From Labrys sp. WJW (lineage in GTDB: Bacteria > Pseudomonadota > Alphaproteobacteria > Rhizobiales > Labraceae), in assembly GCF_001676615.1 (NCBI RefSeq), contig NZ_LYXZ01000079.1, positions 1 to 58,925 of the forward strand: a stretch of DNA of 58,925 nucleotides, in the 5' to 3' direction. Position numbers and translations under genes: made by a program. Under the pieces are notes generated by a model. That model saw only the letters and a list, made by a program, of their open reading frames with translations. It did not search any database and was not told the origin of the DNA. Of this stretch, positions 23,048 through 32,606 are shown piece after piece. Positions within the stretch are counted from its first letter, which is position 1; the number at the start of each line of letters is the position of its first letter.

Positions 23048-24880
23048 TCATCCTTCTTTCTCCGCCCGCTTCAGGGTGATCAGGAAACGGCAGCCTTGGC
23101 CTGGCCGGCTTTCCACCTCCAGGCGGCCTCCGAATTCCTCGACGATGTCCTTGGAAATCACCAGCCCGAGGCCGAGCCCGCCGGACTTCGTGGTGGTAAA
23201 GGGCGTGAACAGATTGGCCGTCACCTCAGGCGCGAGGCCGGGGCCGTTGTCGGTGACGGCGAGCCGGACCAGGTCGCCATCGCCGGCGATGCCGATCTGG
23301 ATGGCTTGCTCGGGTCGTCCTTCCAGTGCTTCCAGGGCATTCTGCAGGAGATTGACCAGCACCTGTTCGAGCCGCACGCGATTGGCCACCACCTGGAGAT
23401 CTTCCGCGACCGGCTCGACCTCGATCTCGGCCCCTTGGCGCCTTGCCCTGATGCCGACCAGCAGCAGTGCGCCATCGAGCACGTCCTGCAGGGCAACCGG
23501 ACCGATATCGCCACTGGCCTTGCGGGCAAAGCGGCGCAGTTGCGCGATGATGTCGGCGATCCTCTCGGTTAGCCCGGCAATGGTCGCCAGGTTCTGGCGT
23601 GCGGGCTGCGGCTCGCTGCGATCGAGAAAGATGGCGGCGTTGTCGGCAAAACTGCGGATGGCGGCGACCGGCTGATTGACCTCATGAGCAAGGCCCGCCG
23701 TGATCTGGCCGAGGATCGCAAGGCGGTTGGCCTGGGTGAGTTCGTCCCGCGCGGTCTGCAGTTTGGCCTCGACCTTGCGGCGCTCGTCGATCTCGGCCGA
23801 GAGGAGCGCATTGCTCTGGCTGAGGTCGAGCGTACGCGCCTCGACGCGGTGCTCGAGTTCGATCTGGGCCTCGGTGAGTTCGGCCGTCCGCGCGATCGCC
23901 CGTTGGCGCCTGTGCAGCAGGATGCCGAGCAGGACCAGTGTGGCGCCGACCACGGCGAAGGTGATGGAGCGCAAGGTCGCGGCGCCGGCGGCGAGCGCTC
24001 GTGCGGCGGGCTCGAGCAGATGCAGCTGCCAATTCGTGGAAGGTACCTCGCTTACACTGGCAAGGTGCAGTCCGCTGCCGCGCAGGGAGACGAAATCCGC
24101 GCCCGGTGTCATCGCCTGGCCGCGCCGGATCGGCAAGACCGTCAAAGGCGAATCGCCGAATTGCAGCGAAGTTCGGATCTTCGCTGCTTCCTCGGCGGTG
24201 AACGGGGCCTGCGCCATGAAGCGCCATTCCGGTTGGCTGGTCAGCAGTACGATGCCCCGGGGGTCGGTGACGTAGACGATGGCGCCCGAGCGATGCCAGT
24301 CTTCCTCGACAGAGAAGAACTCCACCTTGACCACGATGACGCCCTGCATGCCGCCCGGGCCGTCGATGCGGCGAGCGATGTAAAGGCCGGGCCGCTGGCT
24401 GACGGTACCGAGAGCGAAATGCTCCGTGTCACCTTTGGCCACGGCTTCGGTGAAATAGGGGCGGAACGCATAGTTGGTGCCGACGAAGCTGATATCCTCC
24501 TTCCAGTTGGAGGAGGCGATCGCCAGGCCCGTGCGGTCGATCAGATAGATCACAGCCGAACGCGCGCCGGCGTTCAGGCTTTCTAGCTTGGCGTTCATGG
24601 CGCCGATATGGGCGGTATCCGGCGTGCTCAGGGTCGCCAGAACGTCGGGATCGCGCGACAGCACCAGCGACAGCGTGCGCTGCTTTTCCAGCTCGCTGCG
24701 CAGGACCGCAATATCCAGCGTCGCGCTGCCGGCGGCCTGGGCCCTGAGGGCGTCGGCGGCCTGGCGCGTGCCATAATTGCCGGCGAGCCAGACGGCGAGC
24801 GCCAGACTCGCCAGGCTGAGGGCAGTAAAAATCAGCCATTCGATCCGTCGCCTTCGCCGTCTTTGCGCCGCTCCGCTCAT
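23048..24880 (-). CDS. dctB: C4-dicarboxylate sensor histidine kinase
   Basis: A 610-residue membrane sensor. TM1 is about residues 13-34 and TM2 about 304-323. Between them lies a periplasmic double-Cache domain with the DctB-like RPYFTEAVAKG...GLYIARRI pattern. A short coiled coil leads to the H-box GLAHEVNQPVAAIRSFA (His399), then the HATPase N/G boxes (LLQNALEAL, VTDNGPGLAP, GLGLGLVIS). It senses succinate, fumarate or malate and phosphorylates DctD. Divergent from dctA. Confidence 0.93.
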   Translation of the reverse strand: MSGAAQRRRRRRIEWLIFTALSLASLALAVWLAGNYGTRQAADALRAQAAGSATLDIAVLRSELEKQRTLSLVLSRDPDVLATLSTPDTAHIGAMNAKLESLNAGARSAVIYLIDRTGLAIASSNWKEDISFVGTNYAFRPYFTEAVAKGDTEHFALGTVSQRPGLYIARRIDGPGGMQGVIVVKVEFFSVEEDWHRSGAIVYVTDPRGIVLLTSQPEWRFMAQAPFTAEEAAKIRTSLQFGDSPLTVLPIRRGQAMTPGADFVSLRGSGLHLASVSEVPSTNWQLHLLEPAARALAAGAATLRSITFAVVGATLVLLGILLHRRQRAIARTAELTEAQIELEHRVEARTLDLSQSNALLSAEIDERRKVEAKLQTARDELTQANRLAILGQITAGLAHEVNQPVAAIRSFADNAAIFLDRSEPQPARQNLATIAGLTERIADIIAQLRRFARKASGDIGPVALQDVLDGALLLVGIRARRQGAEIEVEPVAEDLQVVANRVRLEQVLVNLLQNALEALEGRPEQAIQIGIAGDGDLVRLAVTDNGPGLAPEVTANLFTPFTTTKSGGLGLGLVISKDIVEEFGGRLEVESRPGQGCRFLITLKRAEKEG

Positions 24881-24911
24881 GGGTTTCCGTTGTCATCCTT
24901 CATATCGAACA

Positions 24912-24960
24912 TGTGCGGAAATCCGCACAGGAGCAAGGCCGATGTGCGGGACTTCGCTCA
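24912..24960 (+). promoter_or_regulatory. DctD binding sites upstream of dctA
   Basis: The perfect dyad TGTGCGGAAATCCGCACA (24912-24929) matches the known rhizobial DctD upstream activator sequence. A second, weaker dyad (TGTGCGGGACTTCGCTCA, 24943-24960) lies 31 bases further on. They sit about 70-115 bases before the -24/-12 promoter, the usual enhancer arrangement. Confidence 0.85.
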
Positions 24961-25025
24961 ATAGGGCCGGCGTCGTCATAGGGTAAGAATTGTGGAAAGC
25001 AAGCAATATCAATGTTTTAACGGGT

Positions 25026-25040
25026 TGGCACGAGACTTGC
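25026..25040 (+). promoter_or_regulatory. Sigma54 (-24/-12) promoter of dctA
   Basis: TGGCAC-N5-TTGC is an exact match to the RpoN consensus, about 86 bases before the dctA start. Confidence 0.9.
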
Positions 25041-25125
25041 TGTTCGCAGGGAAGCCGCTAACAGAAAGCGGCGTCGAGGAAACCCTTTGGGCCAGGCCGC
25101 CTGCCAAGGCCCCACGGAGGAACAG

Positions 25126-26448
25126 ATGATCGCCCTCAGCGAGACGCCCAAGGCAGAAACTCCGCGCAAGCGCCCCTTCTATGCAAACCTCTATTTCCAG
25201 GTCCTCGTCGCGATCGCGCTGGGGATTTTGCTCGGTCATTTCTATCCCGATCTCGGCAAGTCCCTGAAGCCTCTGGGCGACGCCTTCATCAAGCTGGTGA
25301 AGATGGTAATCACCCCAGTGATCGCGCTGACCGTGATCACCGGCATTGCCGGCATGAGCGATCTCAAGAAGCTCGGCCGTGTCGTCGGCAAGGCCTTCAT
25401 CTACTTCCTGACCTTCTCCACGCTGGCCCTGATCATCGGGCTTCTGGTTGGCAATATCGTGCAGCCGGGCGCGGGACTGAACATCAATCCGGCCACGCTG
25501 GATCCCAAGGCGGTGGCCGATTATGCCGCCAAGGCGCATGACCAGACCATCACTGGCTTCCTGATGAACATCATTCCCAACAACCCGATCAGCGCCCTGG
25601 CGGGTGGGGACGTGTTGCAGGTTCTGTTCTTCTCGGTGGTGTTCGGCATTGCGCTGGCCCAGATCGGCAGCGCGGCCGAACCGCTGATGGTCGTGCTGAA
25701 TTCGATCTCCCGTGGCATGTTCCGGCTGGTGGCCATCCTGATGAAGGCTGCCCCCATCGGTGCTTTCGGCGCCATGGCCTTCACCATCGGCGCTTATGGC
25801 ATCGGCTCGGTGGCCAATTTGCTGATGCTGATCGGCACCTTCTACCTGACCTCGCTGCTCTTCGTGCTGGTCGTGCTTGGCGCCGTCGCCTGGTACAATG
25901 GCTTCTCGATCCTTGCCTTGATCCGCTATATCAAGGAAGAGCTCTTGCTGGTGCTCGGTACCTCCTCGTCCGAGGCGGCACTGCCCAGCCTGATGGACAA
26001 GATGGAGCGAGCTGGCTGCCGCAAGTCCGTGGTGGGCATCGTCATTCCCACCGGCTATTCCTTCAATCTTGACGGCACCAATATCTACATGACCCTGGCG
26101 GCGCTGTTCATCGCGCAGGCCACCGGCATCCAGCTGAGCTGGGGTGACCAGATCCTGCTGCTTCTCGTCGCCATGCTGAGCTCGAAGGGCGCCGCCGGCA
26201 TCACCGGCGCCGGCTTCATCACCCTGGCGGCGACGCTGGCCGTGGTGCCCGCCGTTCCCGTTGCCGGCATGGCTCTCATCCTTGGCATCGACCGGTTCAT
26301 GTCCGAGTGCCGTGCTCTTACCAATCTGGTCGGCAATGCCGTTGCCACCATCGTGGTGGCTCGCTGGGAGGGCGAACTCGACAAGGCCCAGCTCGCCGCG
26401 GCACTGAGCGGCGACGACGCGCCGCAAACGGTCGCTGCGGCAGCCTGA
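25126..26448 (+). CDS. dctA: C4-dicarboxylate/cation symporter
   Basis: A 440-residue inner-membrane transporter of the DAACS family, importing succinate, fumarate, malate and related acids. It has eight hydrophobic helices plus two re-entrant hairpins. Family motifs are LGTSSSEAALP (serine-rich hairpin), PTGYSFNLDGTNIYM and SSKGAAGITGAGFI. ATG 25126 follows GGAGG. Expression is under DctB/DctD through the sigma54 promoter. A terminator follows. Confidence 0.97.
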   Translation: MIALSETPKAETPRKRPFYANLYFQVLVAIALGILLGHFYPDLGKSLKPLGDAFIKLVKMVITPVIALTVITGIAGMSDLKKLGRVVGKAFIYFLTFSTLALIIGLLVGNIVQPGAGLNINPATLDPKAVADYAAKAHDQTITGFLMNIIPNNPISALAGGDVLQVLFFSVVFGIALAQIGSAAEPLMVVLNSISRGMFRLVAILMKAAPIGAFGAMAFTIGAYGIGSVANLLMLIGTFYLTSLLFVLVVLGAVAWYNGFSILALIRYIKEELLLVLGTSSSEAALPSLMDKMERAGCRKSVVGIVIPTGYSFNLDGTNIYMTLAALFIAQATGIQLSWGDQILLLLVAMLSSKGAAGITGAGFITLAATLAVVPAVPVAGMALILGIDRFMSECRALTNLVGNAVATIVVARWEGELDKAQLAAALSGDDAPQTVAAAA

Positions 26449-26474
26449 GGTCCGACGACAGACAACACCGGAGT

Positions 26475-26502
26475 GGGGCGGACCAACGGTCCGCCCCTTT
26501 TT
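26475..26502 (+). terminator. Terminator after dctA
   Basis: Perfect 10-base stem GGGGCGGACC/GGTCCGCCCC with loop AAC and a TTTTT tail. Confidence 0.88.
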
Positions 26503-26543
26503 CTATGGGAATGTATTGCCCGTGTTCACCGCAAGCGCTGTCG

Positions 26544-27602
26544 TCAGACCTGGAGCTCCAGGTCGGCGGTGACGGGTGCGGCATCGCTGCGGTCCGGCGT
26601 TGCCTCATAGCCGCGGACACGCAGGCTGCCCTGGCGGGCATCGGCTTCGACGGCAAGCCGGGTGATGGCATTGCGCAGGGGCGGCTCCACCCAGGCGAAG
26701 GGCGCCATGGCCCGGCCGGCGTGGGAGGCGATCGCCAGACGGCGGCTGGGGCTGTCGCTTTCGCTCAGCGTCCCATTGTTCCAGCTCGGCGCATTGGCCC
26801 AGTCATTGGCAGCGGCGACCGGGCCGGGTTGCGTGACGAAAGCTTCGGGCCTGCGTTCGATCACGCAAGTCTCGGCAGGCGAAAGGCCCGTCAGCGTGAA
26901 GATCGTCTCGGCGGCGATCGGTATGCGTTCCATCAGGTCCCGCGCGGTGGCGAAATCGGGAGCCTCCTCGAAGACGCGGCGAAGCAGGTGCATGGCGGGC
27001 ATCAGTCCCCGCCGCAAGCCGGACAGATCCGGCACGATCGCACCGCTGGCGCTGGCCGCGCCGGCCGGTGTCGGGCCCTTGTTGATCGTGGCGGCAAAAC
27101 GGCCGGGTGCCAGGGCCGTCAGCACACCCACGGCGCCCGGCCAGGTCACGTTGAGGAATTCTCCTGCAGGGCCGCGTTGGCGGACCACTTCGACGAAGCG
27201 ACCGAGACCGTCGAAATCCCAATCGAGCGTCCGCAGCAGCCGGGCTCCGCGTCCGTCCGGTGCGGCTGCCGCCAGGGTGGTGCAGCCCCATTCATAGGCT
27301 GCGTTGATCAGGAAGGCGCCGGGCATCGGCAGGAGCGCGGCGATCGCCTCGATCTCACCGACATAGGGGGAGGGGCTGGCGAGCAGCCAGGCATGCGCGC
27401 CGCTGTCGAGTTCGGCCACCTTGCCATGGGCCTCCGCCGGCATCGAGATCAGGCAGGAGCGCAACAGCGCCCGCACGGTATCCAGGCGGGCCTGGGCGTG
27501 CAGGACCAGGCCGCTATCGCGTGCATCGAAGATGGGAATGGGCGGCAACAAGGCTGCTGGGCCTTTCTGCAGGCCGACGCGAGGAAAAGGGATGACGCTC
27601 AT
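26544..27602 (-). CDS. Acid ceramidase/NAAA-like Ntn amidohydrolase
   Basis: A 352-residue protein resembling the choloylglycine/NAAA/acid ceramidase branch of Ntn hydrolases. The predicted nucleophile is the Cys in YEWGCTTLA, normally exposed by self-cleavage. It is followed by the family's RLLRTLDWDFDGLGRF and by FAATINKGPTP. Such enzymes hydrolyse linear amide bonds of N-acyl ethanolamines, N-acyl amino acids or bile salts. There is no signal peptide, so action is cytoplasmic. GGGAG precedes ATG 27602. It may supply fatty acids for the nearby FadL/AceA route, but this is inference. Confidence 0.7.
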   Translation of the reverse strand: MSVIPFPRVGLQKGPAALLPPIPIFDARDSGLVLHAQARLDTVRALLRSCLISMPAEAHGKVAELDSGAHAWLLASPSPYVGEIEAIAALLPMPGAFLINAAYEWGCTTLAAAAPDGRGARLLRTLDWDFDGLGRFVEVVRQRGPAGEFLNVTWPGAVGVLTALAPGRFAATINKGPTPAGAASASGAIVPDLSGLRRGLMPAMHLLRRVFEEAPDFATARDLMERIPIAAETIFTLTGLSPAETCVIERRPEAFVTQPGPVAAANDWANAPSWNNGTLSESDSPSRRLAIASHAGRAMAPFAWVEPPLRNAITRLAVEADARQGSLRVRGYEATPDRSDAAPVTADLELQV

Positions 27603-28051
27603 TGCCGAGCTCCCGCCTGAAGAAGTTCTCGGCAATTATCTAAGTTTTGCGATGTATTGTCATCCAACAAGATGATGATCGAGGCGTCTGTGTTTCACTC
27701 CTCTTTCATCCAGCCGTCGGAGTGGCCTCGACCAGCGTGGTCGCGAACCAATGAGCTTTCGAATGGTTTTTCACTCGGTAAAGCATGTTTCCTGTCCCAA
27801 GTTGACGTAAAAACCGAGTGTTACAGGAACGCAACAACCTCGCTGAATTGAGACGGGGCTGTGACGGAAAGGCGGTGAAACGCCGGCTCTGCCCGTTACG
27901 GAGCGTCGAATATTCTGGTACGAGGAATCATGAGTTCGAATGAACCATCCGCAAGCAATACTTACTTGCCTGTGGTCAGACAAAAGCAATAGGCAGCTGA
28001 GATTACTCAGCCGGACCTGCCGTAGCGGCGGGTCATGATATGGGGGAACGA
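27603..28051. other. Intergenic region upstream of fadL-type gene
   Basis: About 450 bases separating divergent genes, moderately AT-rich. I see no hairpin terminator, no clear palindromic operator and no convincing small gene. Presumably it holds the promoters of both flanking genes. Confidence 0.5.
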
Positions 28052-29335
28052 ATGGCAAGGAACACCCAACTCGCATTGCTGCTGATGGCCGGCGTTTCGC
28101 TGGCCGCAAGCCAGGCCTATGCCGGCTCTTTCATGCTGCGTGAGCAGAGCACGATTGGTCTTGGGCAGGGATTTGCCGGCGTGGCGGCCGGATCGGGTGG
28201 CCTGAGTTCCATGTATTGGAACCCGGCGACGATGACCTTCGTTCCGGGCTGGCAATCGGAGTGGGTTCTCAACGGTATCTTCCCGCAGTCTGACATCAAG
28301 CCATACAGTGTTGGCGGCATAACCAGGGACTGGCCCTCGACGGGGGATATCGGCCAGGATAGTTTCCTCGCGGCGGGTTATACCTCCTACCAGGTCAATG
28401 ACAGGCTCTGGATCGGCCTTGCCACCAACACGCCGTTCGGCCTGGTCACCAAAAACCCCTTCAACGCACCCGGGCAGGTCTACGCACGCACCTCCAAGGT
28501 CGCCTCCTTCGATATCAATCCCAACATTGCCTATAAGGTAACGGACTGGTTGTCGGTCGGTGTCGGCTTCCAGGCCATGTATTTCAAGACTCGGCTCGGT
28601 CAGGCGATTTCCCCGGCTCCCAACGCTCCAAATGCGACCCTTCGGGGCGATAGCTGGGGCTATGGCTTCACCGCGGGTGTCACCATCACGCCGATCGAGG
28701 GAACCGTAATCGGCATAGGCTACCGTTCCTCCGTCAAGCAGAACCTGGAGGGCAATTTGCGCACTCCGCTGGGACGGACGGGAGTTAAGGCCGATCTGGA
28801 ACTCCCGGATCAGTTGACCATTGGCATCACGCAAACCGTTACGCCTGATCTCACGCTTTCCGCCGGTTTCGAATGGACGAAATGGAGCAGGTTCGGTGTA
28901 ATTCCCGTCATCGCGACGTCGGGACCTGCGACGGGCCGCCAAGTGACGACCCTGCCGTTCAAATATGATGACGGCTACTATGTTTCAGTGGGTGGTGAGT
29001 ATGCCTGGAGTCCGGAGCTAACGCTCCGCGCCGGCCTCGGCTATGAGTGGTCCCCGATTTCCGACTTCAATCGTGATCTGCGTCTGCCTGACAGCGATCG
29101 CATCCACGCTTCGATCGGCCTGGGCTACAAGATCAACAACAAGCTTTCGGTCGATCTTGCCTATTCGCATCTGTTCACGGTGAACGGCGATATCAAGCTC
29201 AATGCCCGCAACCCTCACTATGTGGGATTGCCCTATTTCGCCAAGACGGACTCGTCCGTCGACATCGTCTCAGCCAGCTTGACCTATCGCTGGGACGACC
29301 CGGGTGAGCCCAACCAGCCCGGCATCTTCAAGTAA
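28052..29335 (+). CDS. FadL/OmpP1/TodX family outer-membrane channel
   Basis: A 427-residue outer-membrane beta-barrel for uptake of long-chain fatty acids or hydrophobic compounds. The signal peptide (LALLLMAGVSLAASQAYA) is followed by the FadL hatch with GSFMLREQSTIGLGQGFAG and the NPA motif (MYWNPATM). Alternating strands run to the C-terminal VDIVSASLTYRW. I choose ATG 28052, with GGGGGAACG just upstream, over ATG 28040. It is monocistronic, with a strong terminator at 29353. Confidence 0.9.
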   Translation: MARNTQLALLLMAGVSLAASQAYAGSFMLREQSTIGLGQGFAGVAAGSGGLSSMYWNPATMTFVPGWQSEWVLNGIFPQSDIKPYSVGGITRDWPSTGDIGQDSFLAAGYTSYQVNDRLWIGLATNTPFGLVTKNPFNAPGQVYARTSKVASFDINPNIAYKVTDWLSVGVGFQAMYFKTRLGQAISPAPNAPNATLRGDSWGYGFTAGVTITPIEGTVIGIGYRSSVKQNLEGNLRTPLGRTGVKADLELPDQLTIGITQTVTPDLTLSAGFEWTKWSRFGVIPVIATSGPATGRQVTTLPFKYDDGYYVSVGGEYAWSPELTLRAGLGYEWSPISDFNRDLRLPDSDRIHASIGLGYKINNKLSVDLAYSHLFTVNGDIKLNARNPHYVGLPYFAKTDSSVDIVSASLTYRWDDPGEPNQPGIFK

Positions 29336-29352
29336 GACGCTGAACTTCCGAT

Positions 29353-29396
29353 AAAAAAGCCTTCGCGCAGGTTCCAGCCGGCGCGAAGGCTTTTTC
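29353..29396 (+). terminator. Terminator after fadL-type gene
   Basis: Stem GCCTTCGCGC/GCGCGAAGGC, flanked by A-run and T-run, so it may work in both directions. It also lies downstream of the convergent FAH gene. Confidence 0.88.
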
Positions 29397-29488
29397 ATGT
29401 TGTGCCGTCTCATCTTTCGACACCTGACACCCTTCCTCTCGTCGAGCGGGGAAGGGCGCCAGTCAAGCCGTCAGGCGCGGTGGAACGC

Positions 29489-30337
29489 TCAGGCGCTCCA
29501 GGCCACCGTGGTCTGGCGCTGGTCGCCGAGCTTCTCGATGCCGAGCGTCATCACATTGCCGGGCTTGAGATAGCGCGGCGGCTTCATGCCCATGCCGACG
29601 CCGGGAGGCGTGCCGGTGGTGATGACGTCGCCGGGTTCCAGGATCAGGAACTGCGAGATGTAGTGCACGATGTGGGCGACACCGAAGATCATCGTCTTGG
29701 TCGAGCCGGTCTGCACGCGCTCGCCGTCGACATCGAGCCACATGGAAAGGTTCTGCACGTCCCCGACTTCATCGGGCGTGACCAGCCAGGGGCCGAGCGG
29801 GCCGAAGGTCGGGCAGCCCTTGCCCTTCATCCACTGGCCGGAGCGCTCGATCTGATAGGCGCGCTCGGAAACGTCGTTGCAGACGGCGTAGCCGGCGACA
29901 TGGGAGAGGGCGTCCTTCTCCTCGACATAGGAGGCGCGGCTGCCGATGACGATGGCCAGTTCCACTTCCCAGTCCGTCTTTTCCGAGCCGCGCGGAATGA
30001 CGACGTCGTCATTGGGGCCGACCACGCAGGACGGCGCCTTGTTGAACAACACCGGCTCCTTGGGGATCGGCATGTTGCTCTCGGCCGCATGGTCGGCATA
30101 GTTCAGGCCGACCGCGATGAAGTTGCCGGGCTGGGCGACGCAGGAGCCCAGGCGCGGATTACCGGTCACTTCCGGCAGCGAGGCTGGCGCAAGCGCGGCG
30201 ATCCGGGCCAAAGACTGTGGCGAGAGGGCATCGCCCCTCCAATCGGCGACATGGGCCGACAAGTCCCTGATCTTGCCATCCGCATCGATCAAACCGGGCT
30301 TTTCAGAGCCCGGCACGCCAAACCGTACCAGCTTCAT
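29489..30337 (-). CDS. Fumarylacetoacetate hydrolase family protein
   Basis: A 282-residue FAH-fold enzyme. Metal-binding acidic residues are in DWEVELAIVIG, with the motifs VGLNYADHAAESN, GYAVCNDVSERAYQ and DVITTGTPPGVGMGM. Members hydrolyse or isomerise 2-hydroxydienedioates, acylpyruvates or ureidoglycolate; which reaction applies cannot be told from sequence alone. It is monocistronic as far as visible. A second, shorter FAH protein lies at 52471. Confidence 0.88.
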   Translation of the reverse strand: MKLVRFGVPGSEKPGLIDADGKIRDLSAHVADWRGDALSPQSLARIAALAPASLPEVTGNPRLGSCVAQPGNFIAVGLNYADHAAESNMPIPKEPVLFNKAPSCVVGPNDDVVIPRGSEKTDWEVELAIVIGSRASYVEEKDALSHVAGYAVCNDVSERAYQIERSGQWMKGKGCPTFGPLGPWLVTPDEVGDVQNLSMWLDVDGERVQTGSTKTMIFGVAHIVHYISQFLILEPGDVITTGTPPGVGMGMKPPRYLKPGNVMTLGIEKLGDQRQTTVAWSA

Positions 30338-30784
30338 TGTGGGGTCCTTTAGACGAAAATTGCAGCCCTTCGGCCGTCGTTGAAATTATCGATCCTGAAA
30401 GCCGGTCCTCGCGAGGCAAATGCCATCAGCCGGCCGGTGCGGACCATGCCCGATCGGGGGGGCGGTCGCAAGCATTGTGTGGGATGCCACGCCAATATTT
30501 GTCGGATGAATGGTTGGCCTCATGTCGAGAAGAGGGAAGGCACCCCTCAATCTGCGGGCAAAATGCGGTGGAAGCACGCTTTGCGCAAAAAGAACGGATA
30601 GTCCTTCGCGGGTTTCGCGAAGGTTGCGCCCAGGCCTGTCGTCCCCAAGCCTCGCGAAATGACAAAGCCCGCACAGGTTGAGCTGTGCGGGCCTCGTGAT
30701 CGGTTTGGAAACATTGGCGGCCTGAGCAGGGGGCGACCTGCTCGGTCTACATCGCTCCCGCCCAAACGCGTCTTGCTCTCCGCA
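30338..30784. other. Intergenic region with two hairpins
   Basis: No convincing gene. It holds the inverted repeat CCTTCGCG-GGTTT-CGCGAAGG (30604-30624) and the DUF2852 terminator (30659-30692). Confidence 0.5.
30659..30692 (-). terminator. Terminator after DUF2852 gene
   Basis: Perfect stem GCCCGCACAG/CTGTGCGGGC with a six-base loop, followed on the minus strand by TTTGTCATTT. Confidence 0.65.
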
Positions 30785-31210
30785 TCAGGCGGAGTGTCCC
30801 TCGCTGCCATTGCGAGCGGCATTGCGCTCGGCCATGAAGCGATCGAACTCTTCCTTGTCGCGGGCACGACGCAGATTGGTGACGAATTCGGCGAAGGCGC
30901 GACCTTCTTCCTCGAGGCGCCGGCGCTCCTCTTCCAGGCGGCGCAGCGTCTCGCGGCGATAATCGTCGAAAGCGGCATTGCCGGTGGCCGACCAGCCCTG
31001 GCCGGCATAGCTGCGCTGATCACGCGAGAAGCCGGCGAATTCCGCCTTGGCCCGCTCGAAGCCTTCACGCACCTTTTCCCTGGGAAAGCGGTCGCCCCAG
31101 ATGAAATAGGCCAGCGCCGCCAGGCCAAGCGGCCACCAGATCAGAAAGCTGGCGATAACCGCCACCACATGAAGCGGATGCCAGCGGCCACGCGTAGAAC
31201 AAGAGGTCAT
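30785..31210 (-). CDS. DUF2852 family membrane protein
   Basis: A 141-residue protein. The N-terminus has one or two membrane segments (PLHVVAVIASFLIWWPLGLAALAYFIWGDRF). The rest is a charged helical coiled-coil (DDYRRETLRRLEEERRRLEEEGRAFAEFVTNLRRARDKEEFDRFM) facing the cytoplasm. This is the typical form of DUF2852, widespread in Hyphomicrobiales and of unknown role. GGGAGAGG is ideally placed before ATG 31210. Divergent from uppP. Confidence 0.85.
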   Translation of the reverse strand: MTSCSTRGRWHPLHVVAVIASFLIWWPLGLAALAYFIWGDRFPREKVREGFERAKAEFAGFSRDQRSYAGQGWSATGNAAFDDYRRETLRRLEEERRRLEEEGRAFAEFVTNLRRARDKEEFDRFMAERNAARNGSEGHSA

Positions 31211-31447
31211 TATCCTCTCCCATGTTGCAACCCAGCACCCGAGCAGTTGGGGGTGGCGACGGGTGGCTTCAAGGGTACAAGCCGAAGTTGTGTCCGATTT
31301 AATCTTGGCGACCGCGCAAGCAGCAAAGCGCTGCTCCCGCGTTTCGTGCCGCAAATTCGGCGGTGGTGATGGCCTGCCGCAAAGTTGCCGTGATCGAAAG
31401 CTTTGTGGGCGCGCGTGCTGGGCCGGGCGCAATCTTCGAGGTGTGGA

Positions 31448-32308
31448 ATGAATGGCGCTTGCACCGAAGGCGTCGACACCGGCTTCATGACGTTGGGGGT
31501 GGCAAAGGTCGCTTTCCTTGGCGTCGTCCAGGGTATCACCGAGTTGATGCCGATCTCCTCCACGGCCCATATGCGATTGGTGCCGGCCCTGCTTGGCTGG
31601 CAGGATCCCGGCTCGGCCTTCTCCGCGGCCATGCAGCTTGCGGCCCTGTGCGCGGTGGTCTGCTATTTCTGGACGGATATCCGCTCGATCACCCTGGGAT
31701 CGCTGGCGGCCGTGCGGACAGGGGATTGGATGTCCCCGAAATTTCGCCTGGCGGTGGGCGTGGTGTTGGGCACGATCCCGATCGTGCTGGCCGGCCTGTT
31801 GCTCGCGCCCCTTCTCAATCGTTGCGACAGTCCCCTGCGCGCACTGCCGGTGATCGGGTTTGCCTGCCTCGTCATGGGTGGGCTGCTCGCCGCTGCCGAA
31901 CTTCTGGCTCGCCACCGGCGCCGGGTCGAGGACATGCGATTGCGCGATGCCCTGATCGTCGGGCTGGCTCAGGTCGGCGCCCTGATCCCCGGCGTGTCGC
32001 GGTCCGGCTCGACCCTGACGGCGTCGCTGTTCTGCGGCTTCTCGCGCGAGGAGGCGGCGCGCTTTTCCTTCCTTCTGGGCATTCCCGCCATTGCCTTGGC
32101 TGGCTTGCACGAAATCGGCACCCTTTTGCGCGCCCATCTCTCCCTCGAAGGCTGGCTGATCCTCCTGGTGGGCCTTGTCGTCGGGGCGATTTCCTCCTTT
32201 GCCGCCCTGTGGGGGTTGATGCGCATTCTCGAGCGCTTTTCGACCTGGCCCTTCATCATTTACCGCATTGTGCTCGGGGCCGTCGTGCTGTGGATTGCCT
32301 ATCACTAG
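31448..32308 (+). CDS. uppP: Undecaprenyl-diphosphatase (BacA type)
   Basis: A 286-residue integral membrane enzyme that recycles undecaprenyl pyrophosphate to the lipid carrier used for peptidoglycan and polysaccharide. The catalytic motifs are QGITELMPISSTAHM near the N-terminus and PGVSRSGST in the centre. About eight helices are apparent. GAGGTG precedes ATG 31448. The usual Trp/Leu and His/Leu positions of the first motif are Met here (ELMP, AHMR), a mild divergence. Overproduction in other bacteria gives bacitracin resistance. Confidence 0.88.
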   Translation: MNGACTEGVDTGFMTLGVAKVAFLGVVQGITELMPISSTAHMRLVPALLGWQDPGSAFSAAMQLAALCAVVCYFWTDIRSITLGSLAAVRTGDWMSPKFRLAVGVVLGTIPIVLAGLLLAPLLNRCDSPLRALPVIGFACLVMGGLLAAAELLARHRRRVEDMRLRDALIVGLAQVGALIPGVSRSGSTLTASLFCGFSREEAARFSFLLGIPAIALAGLHEIGTLLRAHLSLEGWLILLVGLVVGAISSFAALWGLMRILERFSTWPFIIYRIVLGAVVLWIAYH

Positions 32309-32454
32309 AGCCGGGTGGCTCATGAGTGAACGCTCGTTTGCTCCAAGTCTTTGTTTCGGCGCGCGCCCGCAAATCGAGGTGTTCTCGTCTCGGCGCAAGA
32401 CGCCATAAGAGAAAAGGTGACGAAAGAGCATCGATGTCTCCTTGGACATGTCGC

Positions 32455-32473
32455 CTGTCATAAAACCATGAAC
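32455..32473 (+). promoter_or_regulatory. Weak Pho-box-like half site
   Basis: CTGTCATAAAACCATGAAC contains one exact PhoB half-site (CTGTCAT) and a poor second one, about 130 bases before plcP. A phosphate-starvation role is suggested mainly by the downstream genes. Confidence 0.25.
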
Positions 32474-32606
32474 TGAATCGTGTTTGTGACAATCAGGATG
32501 CGTCGTCGATTTCGCTGATGTCTGCAGCAAAGCGCATCAAAGCAAGCGCCATGCTCTCATGCTTCGTTTCGACGACACGTTTTTTGGGCCAGGCGAGGAT
32601 GGTGCC

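Noticed and set aside
25009..26427. 472-codon frame on the minus strand
   Set aside because: Antisense to dctA; rich in His, Gln and Gly with no recognisable domain.
27657..27851. 64-codon frame upstream of the fadL-type gene
   Set aside because: No ribosome binding site and no recognisable family; the composition looks non-coding.
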